DNA of 9,001 nucleotides from Candidatus Zixiibacteriota bacterium (lineage in GTDB: Bacteria; SM23-81). A model generated the notes under the pieces. It was not told where the DNA came from. It ran no database searches and worked only from the letters and a program-made list of their open reading frames with translations. Shown here one piece after another: positions 1-7,508 of the stretch; position 1 is the first letter of the stretch, and every line of letters starts with the position of its first letter. The translations under genes and the position numbers were made by a program. The stretch lies in NCBI GenBank assembly GCA_030628225.1, contig DAOVRJ010000089.1, forward strand, positions 1-9,001, written 5' to 3'.

Positions 1-122
1 TCAAGAACGACGTTTCTGATGTACAGTCTGGTTTCGAATGTGGTATTGGTGTTGAGGACTTCAATGAGTTGCAGATGAAAGATATACTTGAAGTCTACAA
101 GCTAATAGAAATAGAAAGATAG
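1..122 (+). CDS. infB: Translation initiation factor IF-2, C-terminal end (partial)
   Basis: Only the last 39 codons are present, read from position 3 to the TAG at 120-122. The peptide contains FECGIGVEDFNELQMKD and ends in LIEIER. This matches the end of IF-2 domain IV (the fMet-tRNA-binding beta barrel), where E. coli IF-2 has a closely similar ECGIGV stretch followed by a final V(I)E(V)xxxIEIxR strand. IF-2 is the GTPase that brings initiator tRNA to the 30S subunit and promotes subunit joining. The GTPase domain lies upstream, outside the window. The next gene, ylxP, starts 19 nt downstream, as in many infB-ylxP-rbfA operons. Identification rests on the conserved tail plus the gene order. 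Confidence 0.93.
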   Translation, partial: KNDVSDVQSGFECGIGVEDFNELQMKDILEVYKLIEIER

Positions 123-141
123 TGATATATTCGAGGGGTAG

Positions 142-423
142 ATGATTATTGGTACCTGCACCATCGATTTGTACATGGCCGATAGCGGATCGTTGAAGTC
201 CAAAAGGCACGTTTTGCGAGCCATCAAGGACAGAGTTCGAAATGCATTTAACGTTTCTATATCCGAGGTTGACAATCATGAGCTGTGGCAGAGAGCCACT
301 CTGGGAGTTGCTGTGGTCAGCACAGACATTCGTTTTGCCAATAGGGTTTTGAGCAAGGTAGTGGACTTCGTTGGCAAGGAGCCGAGGGCCGAAATTCTCG
401 ATTGGACCATAGAGATCAGATAG
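142..423 (+). CDS. ylxP: DUF503 family protein YlxP
   Basis: A 93-residue protein of the DUF503/YlxP family, a small alpha/beta protein usually found between infB and rbfA. Family hallmarks are visible: an N-terminal beta strand MIIGTCTIDLYM, the segment SLKSKRHVLRAIKDRVRNAFNVSISEVD at about residues 17-44, and then DNHELWQRATLGVAVVS with a C-terminal strand. Length is normal for the family. The molecular role is not settled; its constant place beside infB and rbfA suggests a link to ribosome function, but that is inference. The ATG at 142 follows a GAGGGG run (133-138), a slightly close but plausible ribosome binding site. It lies 19 nt after infB, and rbfA starts 19 nt after its stop. Confidence 0.9.
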   Translation: MIIGTCTIDLYMADSGSLKSKRHVLRAIKDRVRNAFNVSISEVDNHELWQRATLGVAVVSTDIRFANRVLSKVVDFVGKEPRAEILDWTIEIR

Positions 424-442
424 GTGGTGAGATCCGCGAATC

Positions 443-796
443 ATGGTTTTCAAAAGGTCGGAAAGAGTTGGCGATCTGCTCAAGAGGGAGATTGGCGATA
501 TTATCGGAAAAGAGCTGAAGGACCCTCGGGTCGGTTTTGCCACGATTATCTCTGTGGATGTCAGCGCGGATTTGCGGCATGCTAGAGTTTTTTTTAGCGT
601 GTTCGGCGACAGGCGGGTGCAAGAGGAAACGCAGCGTGGTCTAGACAGCGCGAGATTTTTCATTCAGGGTGAGATCGGTCGCCGCTTGCGATTGAAGTAT
701 ACACCAGAATTATCCTTTCAATTTGACAGATCCATTGAGTACGGATTTCACATAAGCAAGCTATTGAAAAGGGTACAAAAGGAAGATGAAGGATAA
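443..796 (+). CDS. rbfA: 30S ribosome-binding factor A
   Basis: A 117-residue protein with the full RbfA pattern: R(S)ERVGDLLKREIGDII near the start, KDPRVGFATIISVDVSADL (residues 27-45), the strand HARVFFSVFG, and the C-terminal helix and strand ending in LKYTPELSFQFDRSIE, where the family typically has a P-E-L-x-F-x-x-D-x-S motif. RbfA is a KH-like fold protein that binds immature 30S subunits and assists 16S rRNA 5'-end maturation, notably in the cold. The AGGTGGTGAG sequence (422-431), overlapping the ylxP stop, serves as ribosome binding site. The end overlaps nrnA by 11 nt, which suggests translational coupling. The gene contains a T8 run at 588-595. Confidence 0.96.
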   Translation: MVFKRSERVGDLLKREIGDIIGKELKDPRVGFATIISVDVSADLRHARVFFSVFGDRRVQEETQRGLDSARFFIQGEIGRRLRLKYTPELSFQFDRSIEYGFHISKLLKRVQKEDEG

Positions 797-1748
797 ACTT
801 GAGGTGGTGGTAGCGGCAATTAAAAAAAGCCGGAATGTAATGATCTGCTCTCATGTGGATCCGGATGGTGATTCAATCGGCTCCCAGATGGCCATGGCTG
901 GCCTTCTGAAATATTTGGGCAAACAGACGGCCATAGTCAACAGAGATCCCGTACCAACCAAGTACAAGTTTCTGGATCCGCAGGGGCTGGTAAGGGATCA
1001 ACTTCCAGAAGGATTTAATCCGGACACCATGGTGGTGCTAGATTGCTCTAGCCTGGACCGGCTGGGTATAGTGAGTGATTTAATCAGACCTGACATGGTA
1101 GTGATTGTTATCGATCACCACCAGACGATGCCTGCACTGGGGGATAGTATTTATCTGCAGCCAACCGCCTCCTCAACAGCCGAGTTGATCGTGGACATAT
1201 TCAAAGAGCTGGAAGTGCCTATAGACAGGGAGCAGGCCTTACAGCTTTATACGGCTATCTTGAGCGATACAGGTGGGTTTCGCTTCCCCAACACATCGGC
1301 GAAGTGTCTTTCCACTGCAGCTGAGTTGGTGGCACAGGGGGCCGATCCCCACGAAGTGGCCGTACAAGTGTATGAGCAGCGTTCCGAGTCCAGCTTGAGG
1401 CTCTTGGGCTGTGCACTGAGCAAGATAGAGATCTTGGAAGACAAACGCATATCCCTGATCTGCCTGGAGAAAAAGGATCTGGAAGTATGCGATGCCCGAC
1501 CCAATGAGGTAGATGGTATTGTGGATCATCTGATTTCTTTAAAGGGTTGTGTTGTGGGAGTTTTGATCCGAGAGGAATCTGGCGAGATCGTTAAGGTGAA
1601 TCTTCGCTCCCGGGGGTCGGTCAAAGCCAACAAGATCGCTGAGGTTCTCGGTGGGGGGGGGCATCCCAACGCTGCCGGTTATCTGACCAGAAGATCTTTG
1701 TCTGAGGCTCGGGAGAGAGCTCTTCTGGAAATAAAAAAATGGTTATGA
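786..1748 (+). CDS. nrnA: DHH/DHHA1 phosphoesterase, bifunctional oligoribonuclease/pAp phosphatase NrnA
   Basis: A 320-residue DHH-family enzyme with both expected domains. The N-terminal DHH domain shows the metal ligands: H23 with D27 and D29 in HVDPDGD, D86 in VVLDCS, the DHH signature at 110-112 and D161 in LSDTGGFRF. The C-terminal DHHA1 domain carries the substrate-binding GGGGHPNAAG motif at 289-298. NrnA proteins degrade 2-5 nt RNAs left by other nucleases and often dephosphorylate 3'-phosphoadenosine 5'-phosphate. Its position in the same cluster as pnp fits a role in final RNA turnover. The ATG at 786 lies inside the rbfA end with only a close AAGGA (779-783) ahead of it, so coupling to rbfA translation is likely. 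An in-frame GTG at 804 is a less likely start because it would remove the helix before the first strand. The GGGGH codons contain a G9 run. Confidence 0.92.
   Translation: MKDKLEVVVAAIKKSRNVMICSHVDPDGDSIGSQMAMAGLLKYLGKQTAIVNRDPVPTKYKFLDPQGLVRDQLPEGFNPDTMVVLDCSSLDRLGIVSDLIRPDMVVIVIDHHQTMPALGDSIYLQPTASSTAELIVDIFKELEVPIDREQALQLYTAILSDTGGFRFPNTSAKCLSTAAELVAQGADPHEVAVQVYEQRSESSLRLLGCALSKIEILEDKRISLICLEKKDLEVCDARPNEVDGIVDHLISLKGCVVGVLIREESGEIVKVNLRSRGSVKANKIAEVLGGGGHPNAAGYLTRRSLSEARERALLEIKKWL
1653..1661 (+). repeat. G9 homopolymer inside nrnA
   Basis: Nine consecutive G bases encode the last three glycines of the DHHA1 GGGGH motif as GGG GGG GGG. The glycines are demanded by the family, but the all-GGG codon choice makes an uninterrupted tract. 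A change in length would shift the frame and replace or cut the last 30 or so residues of NrnA. Confidence 0.9.
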
Positions 1749-2719
1749 GAGAGGCTCGCCAGGGCTCATTGCATCGGCCTCGGTCGGATCTGCGCGGACT
1801 GCTGAATATAGATAAACCCATCAAGTGGACATCCCACGACGTGGTGGCTAAACTTCGCAGAGTTTTAGGAGTTAAGAAACTAGGACACACGGGTACCCTC
1901 GATCCCATGGCAACCGGGGTGTTGGTGCTATGTGTGGGCGGGGCCACAAAAATAGCCCGTTTTCTGATGTGTCTGGACAAAGAATACCTGGCTACCATGA
2001 GATTGGGTGGGGAGAGCGACACCCTGGATGCGGAGGGGCGCATTAGCATATCTGAAGACTCCCCGGATGTCTCCAGCGAAGATCTGCACAGGATATGTAA
2101 TAATTTCATTGGTACCCAGGATCAGATTCCGCCCATGTTCTCCGCAGTCAAGTACCAAGGTCAGCCCCTCTATAAACTGGCTCGTAGAGGGGAAACGGTT
2201 GTGCGCCAAGCAAAGCAGATTAATATACGATCTCTGGAAATTTGCCATTATCAACCGCCCCGGGTCACCTTTCGGGTTACCTGTTCATCTGGGACCTATA
2301 TCCGGGTCCTGGCGGCCGATATAGGAAAACAGTTGGGTTGTGGTGCATACCTCTTGGAGTTGAGAAGGACACGTCTTGGTCCCTTCCGTTGCCAGGATGC
2401 GTTGACCTTGGATTTAGCTGTGAGATTGGCTGAGCTGGGGCAATTAGGAGAGAGTATTTTACCGGTCAGTCAGGGACTGGAAGCATATCCGCGTCTGGTT
2501 GTTCACTCATGGGCGATATCAAGAGTTATTAAGGGGCAGCTATTGACCAAGGAGAGTTTCCGGGAAGTGGACTGCGGTATCAAAAAGGGCGATGAAGTGA
2601 GGATCGAGGATCCCAAGGGGAAACTTTTGGCCATGGCTCAAATGCTGATCCAATCCGATCAGTTTTCCATGCTCGCCCCCACAGATCTCATCTGTAAATC
2701 ACTGCGGGTTTTGAACTGA
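1739..2719 (+). CDS. truB: tRNA pseudouridine(55) synthase TruB
   Basis: A 326-residue TruB that makes the conserved pseudouridine at position 55 of the tRNA T-loop. The catalytic motif is HTGTLDPMATG with Asp55 as nucleophile. It is preceded by LLNIDKPIKWTSHDVV and followed by DKEY (80-83) and the LGGESDTLDAEG segment, then PPMFSAVKYQGQPLYKLARRG and SGTYIRVLAADIG, ending the catalytic core with ELRRTRLGPF. Roughly the last 80 residues form the PUA-like C-terminal RNA-binding region. Two ATGs are possible: 1739, 8 nt after GGAA (1727-1730), and 1745, which forms an ATGA overlap with the nrnA stop. I chose 1739 for its spacing. An A7 run (1733-1739) ends exactly at this start codon. The next gene, ribF, starts 10 nt after the stop. 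Confidence 0.96.
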   Translation: MVMREARQGSLHRPRSDLRGLLNIDKPIKWTSHDVVAKLRRVLGVKKLGHTGTLDPMATGVLVLCVGGATKIARFLMCLDKEYLATMRLGGESDTLDAEGRISISEDSPDVSSEDLHRICNNFIGTQDQIPPMFSAVKYQGQPLYKLARRGETVVRQAKQINIRSLEICHYQPPRVTFRVTCSSGTYIRVLAADIGKQLGCGAYLLELRRTRLGPFRCQDALTLDLAVRLAELGQLGESILPVSQGLEAYPRLVVHSWAISRVIKGQLLTKESFREVDCGIKKGDEVRIEDPKGKLLAMAQMLIQSDQFSMLAPTDLICKSLRVLN

Positions 2720-2729
2720 GAGCGCAGCG

Positions 2730-3689
2730 ATGCAAGTCCTTTCACCTTCATCAAAAGAGATCGCCGGGTTCAGGCGCCCGGTTTTAACGGTTGGTTCCTT
2801 CGATGGGGTGCACCTGGCTCACCAGGCCATCATTGAGGAAGTTGTTAAAAGAGCAGGAAAAGTGGGCGGGAAAAGTGTGCTGGTTACCTTTGAACCACAC
2901 CCTCAGGTTTTTCTCGATCCCAAAACGGCGCCGTCTCTTCTGATGACTAAGAAAGAAAAGCTGGCCTTCTTGAGTCATCTGGGTCTTGACGCGGTGATCA
3001 TCTTGCCCTTCACCCAGAAACTAGCCAGGATGCGGGCCAATGAATTCGTGGAAGAGATCCTGCACCGCAGACTGGGCGTATGGGAGATAGTCATCGGTCA
3101 CGACCACGCCTTTGGTCGAGGTCGCCGGGGAAGGTTGAAGACCCTGGTGGAATTGGGTTCCCGTTTGAAATTTAAAGTGGATGCTATAAAGCCCATTAAG
3201 TACAGTGGCATACCCATTAGCAGCACGAGGATTCGTCAGCAGCTACTGATGGGGCGTGTGAGAGAAGCATCTGATATGTTGGGACATCCGTACAGCTTTA
3301 CTGGCCGGATTGTCACCGGGGATGGCCGTGGCAGAAATTTGAATTATCCCACTGCCAACATGGAAATTCCTCCCAGGAAGCTGGTACCTGCCAACGGAGT
3401 CTACGCTGTGACATCTGATTTTGCATCGCCCGCCCTGCACGGGTTACTAAATGTGGGTATCCGTCCCACCTTTGGGGGTAAGGATCGGATGGTGGAGGTT
3501 CATTTTTTTGACTATCAAGGGTCTCTGTATGGTCACAAGATAAGCGTTAGGATCGTGGAGAAGATCAGAGATGAGCAGAAATTCGAAGACGGTGCTCGAT
3601 TAAGCGAACAGATCAGAATAGATGAGCAAGTTGCTCGTCGCCTTTTGGCAAAAGATGAGAAGCTGGATTTTCACATTATGGAGGTGTAA
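2730..3689 (+). CDS. ribF: Bifunctional riboflavin kinase/FAD synthetase
   Basis: A 319-residue two-domain enzyme that converts riboflavin to FMN and then FAD. The N-terminal nucleotidylyltransferase (FAD synthetase) domain has [10 protein letters not shown] at 22-31, [18 protein letters not shown] and the ISSTRIR motif at 163-169. The C-terminal riboflavin kinase domain starts near [18 protein letters not shown] and holds PTAN at 207-210 and NGVYAV and NVGIRPTF downstream. Length is typical. One oddity: the usual HxGH nucleotide-binding motif reads HLAH (28-31), with Ala at the normally conserved Gly. The ATG follows a weak GAGAG (2718-2722) overlapping the truB stop. The stop is TAA followed by an in-frame TAG. 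Placement between truB and rpsO matches the classical truB-ribF-rpsO order. Confidence 0.96.
   Translation: MQVLSPSSKEIAGFRRPVLTVGSFDGVHLAHQAIIEEVVKRAGKVGGKSVLVTFEPHPQVFLDPKTAPSLLMTKKEKLAFLSHLGLDAVIILPFTQKLARMRANEFVEEILHRRLGVWEIVIGHDHAFGRGRRGRLKTLVELGSRLKFKVDAIKPIKYSGIPISSTRIRQQLLMGRVREASDMLGHPYSFTGRIVTGDGRGRNLNYPTANMEIPPRKLVPANGVYAVTSDFASPALHGLLNVGIRPTFGGKDRMVEVHFFDYQGSLYGHKISVRIVEKIRDEQKFEDGARLSEQIRIDEQVARRLLAKDEKLDFHIMEV
3680..3686 (+). promoter_or_regulatory. Strong Shine-Dalgarno for rpsO inside the ribF 3' end
   Basis: GGAGGTG lies 8 nt before the rpsO ATG and within the last codons of ribF (its GAG and GTG codons). It is among the strongest ribosome binding sites in the window, which fits the high output needed for a ribosomal protein. 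Any S15 autoregulatory fold would have to use ribF coding sequence; I could not recognise one. Confidence 0.8.
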
Positions 3690-3694
3690 TAGCT

Positions 3695-3964
3695 ATGCCG
3701 CAAAGCACGACCGCAAAAGAGAAGATCGTTAAAAAACATCGACGCCACGATAAAGATACCGGGTCGCCAGAGGTTCAGGTAGCTCTGCTCACGGACAGGA
3801 TTAAGGAACTGACCGATCACTTTAAGTTACACAAGAAAGATCATCACTCCCGCCGGGGTTTACTTATTCTGGTGGGCAAGAGGCGTAGATTGCTCAATTA
3901 TCTTATGTCTCTGGACATAGAGCGGTATCGGGCCTTGGTGAAGAAGCTCAATCTCAGGCGTTAA
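3695..3964 (+). CDS. rpsO: 30S ribosomal protein S15
   Basis: An 89-residue protein, the normal S15 length. The 16S rRNA-binding elements are all visible: [11 protein letters not shown] at 18-28, the helix [26 protein letters not shown] at 46-57, then [11 protein letters not shown] and a C-terminal helix [17 protein letters not shown]15 is a primary binder of the 16S central domain and helps form intersubunit bridge B4. It starts 5 nt after ribF with a strong ribosome binding site and ends with a tandem TAA TAG (3962-3967). In many bacteria S15 represses its own mRNA. The gene sits just upstream of pnp, as in E. coli and Bacillus. Confidence 0.98.
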   Translation: MPQSTTAKEKIVKKHRRHDKDTGSPEVQVALLTDRIKELTDHFKLHKKDHHSRRGLLILVGKRRRLLNYLMSLDIERYRALVKKLNLRR

Positions 3965-4063
3965 TAGCTGCAGAATGAAGGGAAAGAAGCTTTTTTCAAG
4001 CGATATTCGAATAAAGTTAATTTTACATGTCACTTTGCATATCACATAGAGGTAAAAATAGTT
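3965..4063 (+). promoter_or_regulatory. A+T-rich rpsO-pnp intergenic leader, probable promoter or processing region
   Basis: This 99-nt gap is the longest non-coding stretch in the window and is about 69% A+T by hand count, against roughly 50% in the genes. It holds a near-palindrome GAAAGAAGCTTTTTTC (3982-3997), which can form only a weak A/U-rich hairpin. TTTACA (4022-4027) is a possible -35 element, but the sequence 17 nt later (CATAGA) is a poor -10. An imperfect inverted repeat ATGT...ACAT (4027-4047) lies just before the pnp ribosome binding site AGAGGT (4048-4053). There is no classical GC-rich terminator followed by a T run. In E. coli the same gap carries a pnp promoter, a partial terminator and an RNase III-processed leader; a similar role here is inference. 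Confidence 0.4.
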
Positions 4064-6208
4064 ATGATTAATAAAGTAGAAACTGAGATCGGTGGCAGAA
4101 ACCTGATCATCGAAACCGGACGAGTCGCCAAACAAGCTCACGGAGCGGTTACGGTTCAATATGGCGAGACGGTTATTTTAGCTACGGCGGTTATCTCCAA
4201 AAAACCCAGAGATCAGGACTGGTTTCCTCTGTTCGTGGAATACCGTCATAAAGCCTATGCAGCGGGGAAAATACCCGGTGGTTTCTTCAAGCGAGAGGGA
4301 CGGCCGGGGGAGAAGGAAGTTCTCAGCGCCAGGCTTGTAGATCGTCCTATTCGTCCCCTGTTTCCCAAAGGCTACATGAACGAAGTTCAGATCATTATCT
4401 CGATCCTCTCCGCGGACCAGGAGAACGACGCGGACGTTCTGGGAATGATAGGCGCATCCACAGCCCTGTGTCTATCCGGTTGCCCCTTCCAGGGGCCTAT
4501 AGGAGTGGTGCGCATCGGCAGGATCGAGGGCGAGTACATCGTAAACCCCACTTTTTCAATGTTGGAAAACAGCGATCTCGACATCGTCATCTCCGGAACG
4601 GCGGACTCCGTCAGTATGATCGAGGGCAAGGCCAAAGAGGTATCCGAGAAAGCTGTTCTGGGAGCTGTCGAGGCTGGCCGCACCACGTTGGACAAGGTCA
4701 TCCAACTCCAGGAAGATCTGGTATCCATCTGCGGCAAGCCCAAGCAGACATTTGAGATCGCACCGGTGGACCAGGAGCTCATAGCGGCGGTGAACGAGCG
4801 GGCTGGCGCGGAGATGCCCCGGATTAACACCCCGACGGATAAGGATGAACGTCAGGCAGCATTAACAAGTCTGGTGGATGATACCATTGAAGCACTCTCC
4901 GAGAAATTCCCGGAACAGGAGAAGGCGATTAAAGCTGCCATCGAAGAGTTGGAAAAAGCTGACATGCGCCAGATGATTATAGAGAGGGGCCAGCGCATAG
5001 ATGGCCGCAAGCTGGATGAGGTGCGTCCTATCTCCTGCGAGGTGTCCTTTTTGCCTCGTACCCACGGTTCATCTCTGTTTAGCAGAGGGCAGACCCAGAG
5101 CTTGGCCGTGATCACCTTGGGAACGAAGATGGATGAGCAGAAAATAGATGGTCTTGAGGGCGAGTCCTGGAAAAGCTACATGCTGCACTACAACTTTCCT
5201 CCCTTCAGCGTCGGGGAGGTACGTCCTATCCGTGGTCCCGGGCGGCGTGAGATCGGTCACGGGGTTCTGGCCGAGAAGGCCATCGAGCCTGTGGTTCCTG
5301 TCGATGAGGCCTTTCCATACACAATTCGAATCGTTTCGGATATTCTAGAGTCAAACGGTTCCTCATCCATGGCCACCGTTTGCGCCGGTTCACTGGCGCT
5401 CATGGACGCCGGTGTGCCGGTAAAAACAGCAGTGGCCGGTGTGGCCATTGGGTTGATAAGAGAGGAAGATCGCGTTGCCCTGTTGACCGATATTCTGGGA
5501 GTGGAGGATCATCTGGGAGACATGGACATGAAGGTCACCGGAACCTCCGACGGCATCACCGCCATCCAGATGGATCTGAAGGTCAAAGGTATTTCCCTGG
5601 AGGTTTTAGAACAGGCCTTTGAGCGTGCTCGGCAGGGAAGGCTGACTATTCTGGACGTCATGAACAAGACGCTCTCAGCTCCTCGTTCTGAGCTTTCCGA
5701 GTATGCTCCCAGAATCCTCACCCTGCAGATTGACCCGGAGAAAATCGGCGCTGTTATCGGCCCAGGGGGTAAAATCATCCGCAAGATCACCGAGGAAACA
5801 GGAGCAAAGATAGACATCGATGACGACGGCACCATCACCATTGCTTCCACAGATGCAGAGGGTGGTCCGCGGGCCCTGGAAATCATCAAGGAGCTGACGG
5901 CGGATGTGGAAATTGGCCAGGTTTATAAAGGCAAGGTCAAGAAGATAATGGGATTTGGCGCTTTCGTAGAAATTTTACCTGGAAAGGAAGGACTGGTCCA
6001 CATCTCTCAGCTGGAGCATCACCGAGTGGCTAAAGTGGAGGATGTGGTCAATTTGGGCGACGAGATTCAGGTTAAGGTTCTGGACATCGATGATCAGGGT
6101 AAGATCCGATTGAGCAGAAAGGCGCTTTTGGCCGGAGGCCAGGAAAGATCAAGGTCCGACTCAGAACGCCGGCCGCCATCGAGGCGCAGGCCGATGCCGA
6201 AGCGCTAA
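4064..6208 (+). CDS. pnp: Polyribonucleotide nucleotidyltransferase (PNPase)
   Basis: A 714-residue full-length PNPase, the trimeric 3'-5' phosphorolytic exoribonuclease of mRNA decay. Domain order is complete: first RNase PH domain (about 1-215, with YAAGKIPGGFFKREGRP and SARLVDRPIRPLFP), helical linker (about 240-310), second catalytic RNase PH domain (about 315-550), KH domain with GPGGK at 566-570, and S1 domain from about 616 to 689 (MGFGAFVEILPGKEGLVHIS). The residues equivalent to E. coli D486, D492 and K494 are D482, D488 and K490 in the DHLGDMDMK segment, so the enzyme should be active. A short basic, Arg/Pro/Ser-rich tail ends the protein. The start at 4064 lies 10 nt after AGAGGT. 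An M16 peptidase gene follows after 11 nt. Confidence 0.98.
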   Translation: MINKVETEIGGRNLIIETGRVAKQAHGAVTVQYGETVILATAVISKKPRDQDWFPLFVEYRHKAYAAGKIPGGFFKREGRPGEKEVLSARLVDRPIRPLFPKGYMNEVQIIISILSADQENDADVLGMIGASTALCLSGCPFQGPIGVVRIGRIEGEYIVNPTFSMLENSDLDIVISGTADSVSMIEGKAKEVSEKAVLGAVEAGRTTLDKVIQLQEDLVSICGKPKQTFEIAPVDQELIAAVNERAGAEMPRINTPTDKDERQAALTSLVDDTIEALSEKFPEQEKAIKAAIEELEKADMRQMIIERGQRIDGRKLDEVRPISCEVSFLPRTHGSSLFSRGQTQSLAVITLGTKMDEQKIDGLEGESWKSYMLHYNFPPFSVGEVRPIRGPGRREIGHGVLAEKAIEPVVPVDEAFPYTIRIVSDILESNGSSSMATVCAGSLALMDAGVPVKTAVAGVAIGLIREEDRVALLTDILGVEDHLGDMDMKVTGTSDGITAIQMDLKVKGISLEVLEQAFERARQGRLTILDVMNKTLSAPRSELSEYAPRILTLQIDPEKIGAVIGPGGKIIRKITEETGAKIDIDDDGTITIASTDAEGGPRALEIIKELTADVEIGQVYKGKVKKIMGFGAFVEILPGKEGLVHISQLEHHRVAKVEDVVNLGDEIQVKVLDIDDQGKIRLSRKALLAGGQERSRSDSERRPPSRRRPMPKR

Positions 6209-6219
6209 CCTCCATATTC

Positions 6220-7497
6220 ATGAATTCCTCCTACCAGAAATCCATTCTTTCGAATGGACTCCGAATTGTCACCGAACATGTCCCGCATGTGCGCTCGGTC
6301 TGTATGGGTGTGTGGGTAGAGGTGGGTTCAAGGGATGAGAGCCCTCAGACCAGAGGCATCTTCCACTTCATCGAACATATGCTCTTCAAGGGTACCAAGC
6401 ACAGGAGCGCTCGCCAGATTGCTGAGTCGCTCGAGTCTGTAGGTGGGGGCCTGAACGGCTTCACCAGTCGGGAGAAAACCTGTTATCTGGCGCGTATTTT
6501 GGACGAACATCTGCCGCTGGCAGTTGACGTTCTGTGCGATCTGGTTCAAAACCCCCGCTTTGATCCTCAGCAGCTGGAGAGGGAAAAGCTTGTGGTAGAG
6601 GATGAGATCAGAGATCTGGAAGATTCGCCCGCAGATTACATCGACGAGCGGATCACAACCTGCGTATGGCGGCGAAACGCTCTGGGATTTCCCATAATGG
6701 GAAGTCCGGAGACGGTGGCACGTTTCACCCCGGAAATGCTGCGTGCTCAGCTGGCCAGTTGCTACACGTCAGAAAATATAGTGGTGAGCGCAGCCGGGAA
6801 TTTGGATCATCAGGAGTTGGTGAAAGAGGTGGAGAAGGCTTTTTCTTTTCCCACTGGCTCCTCTAATGTGAGCCGGCGAAACAGCGTCTTTGATTCAACA
6901 GGTCAATTGGAAGTTCTCCCCCGGGAAATCAAGCAGCTTCACCTGTGCTTGGGAGGATTAGCTTATCCATACGCGCACCCTGGCAAGTACGCTCTTCTGA
7001 TCCTGAACACAGTGCTCGGCGACGGTATGAGCTCACGTCTTTTTCAGAACGTGAGGGAGAAAAGGGGGCTCGCCTATGCCGTATACTCCAGCCTTGATTT
7101 GGCCAGCGACACAGGTTTTTTTCAAATCTACTTGGCCACAGATCCTGGAAAATCACGCCAGGCCTTTGCGGCCGTTATCCAGGAACTGGACTTGATCAGA
7201 GAGAGGGGATTGCGGAAGGAAGAGCTGAATCATGCCAAAGCTCAGCTAAAGGGAAGGCTGATGCTCGGGTTGGAGAGTATGGGCGCGAGGATGACTCGTT
7301 TAGCTCAACAGGAAATATTACTGGGCGCTTCCATGAGTCTGGATGAGACCCAGGAGCGCATCGATGCGGTTTCAGCAGAGCAGGTCCAGAAGGTTGCCCA
7401 AGAGCTTTTCCGGCGCAGAAGGCTTTCCATGGTGGCCATAGGGCCGATCCAAAAGGATCTTTTCAGGGCGGAGGATCTTTATAACTGTTCCTGCTAG
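6220..7497 (+). CDS. M16 family zinc metallopeptidase (pitrilysin-like; YmxG/MlpA type)
   Basis: A 425-residue protein of the small M16B (mitochondrial processing peptidase-like) group. The inverted zinc motif HFIEH is at residues 49-53 and the third ligand is probably E129, 76 residues further on in LVVEDEI. The second half carries the REKRGLAYAVYS motif (R282, Y286) typical of the M16 substrate-binding half. N-terminal LSNGLRIVTE and GGGLNGFTSRE are also classical. Both catalytic and structural motifs sit in one chain, so it could work as a homodimer. No signal peptide or membrane segment is visible. The gene follows pnp as ymxG/mlpA does in Bacillus; the natural substrate is unknown. No Shine-Dalgarno precedes the ATG; instead the spacer holds AACCTCC (6207-6213), so reinitiation after pnp is likely. 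The conserved N-terminus argues against a later start. Confidence 0.92.
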   Translation: MNSSYQKSILSNGLRIVTEHVPHVRSVCMGVWVEVGSRDESPQTRGIFHFIEHMLFKGTKHRSARQIAESLESVGGGLNGFTSREKTCYLARILDEHLPLAVDVLCDLVQNPRFDPQQLEREKLVVEDEIRDLEDSPADYIDERITTCVWRRNALGFPIMGSPETVARFTPEMLRAQLASCYTSENIVVSAAGNLDHQELVKEVEKAFSFPTGSSNVSRRNSVFDSTGQLEVLPREIKQLHLCLGGLAYPYAHPGKYALLILNTVLGDGMSSRLFQNVREKRGLAYAVYSSLDLASDTGFFQIYLATDPGKSRQAFAAVIQELDLIRERGLRKEELNHAKAQLKGRLMLGLESMGARMTRLAQQEILLGASMSLDETQERIDAVSAEQVQKVAQELFRRRRLSMVAIGPIQKDLFRAEDLYNCSC

Positions 7498-7508
7498 AAC
7501 TTTTGAAC

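Noticed and set aside
588-595. T8 run in rbfA, and a similar T7 run in ribF (3503-3509), both in slippery phase
   Set aside because: A -1 slip at either runs straight into a stop (TAG at 595-597, TGA at 3509-3511). It would only truncate essential proteins, so I treat them as ordinary Phe codons.
61-663. A 200-codon open frame on the minus strand across the infB end, ylxP and rbfA
   Set aside because: It lies opposite three confidently identified genes and its peptide (Ser/Leu-rich, no motif) resembles nothing I know. It is a shadow frame.
3982-3997. Near-palindrome with T6 after rpsO as an intrinsic terminator
   Set aside because: The T run is part of the stem rather than following it, the stem is A/U-rich with a G-U pair and almost no loop, and no T tract follows.
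4028-4046. TGTCA...TCACA resembling a CRP/FNR-type half-site pair upstream of pnp
   Set aside because: The half-sites are 9 nt apart instead of 6 and one is imperfect, so it does not fit a CRP site. It is kept only as part of the weak inverted repeat.
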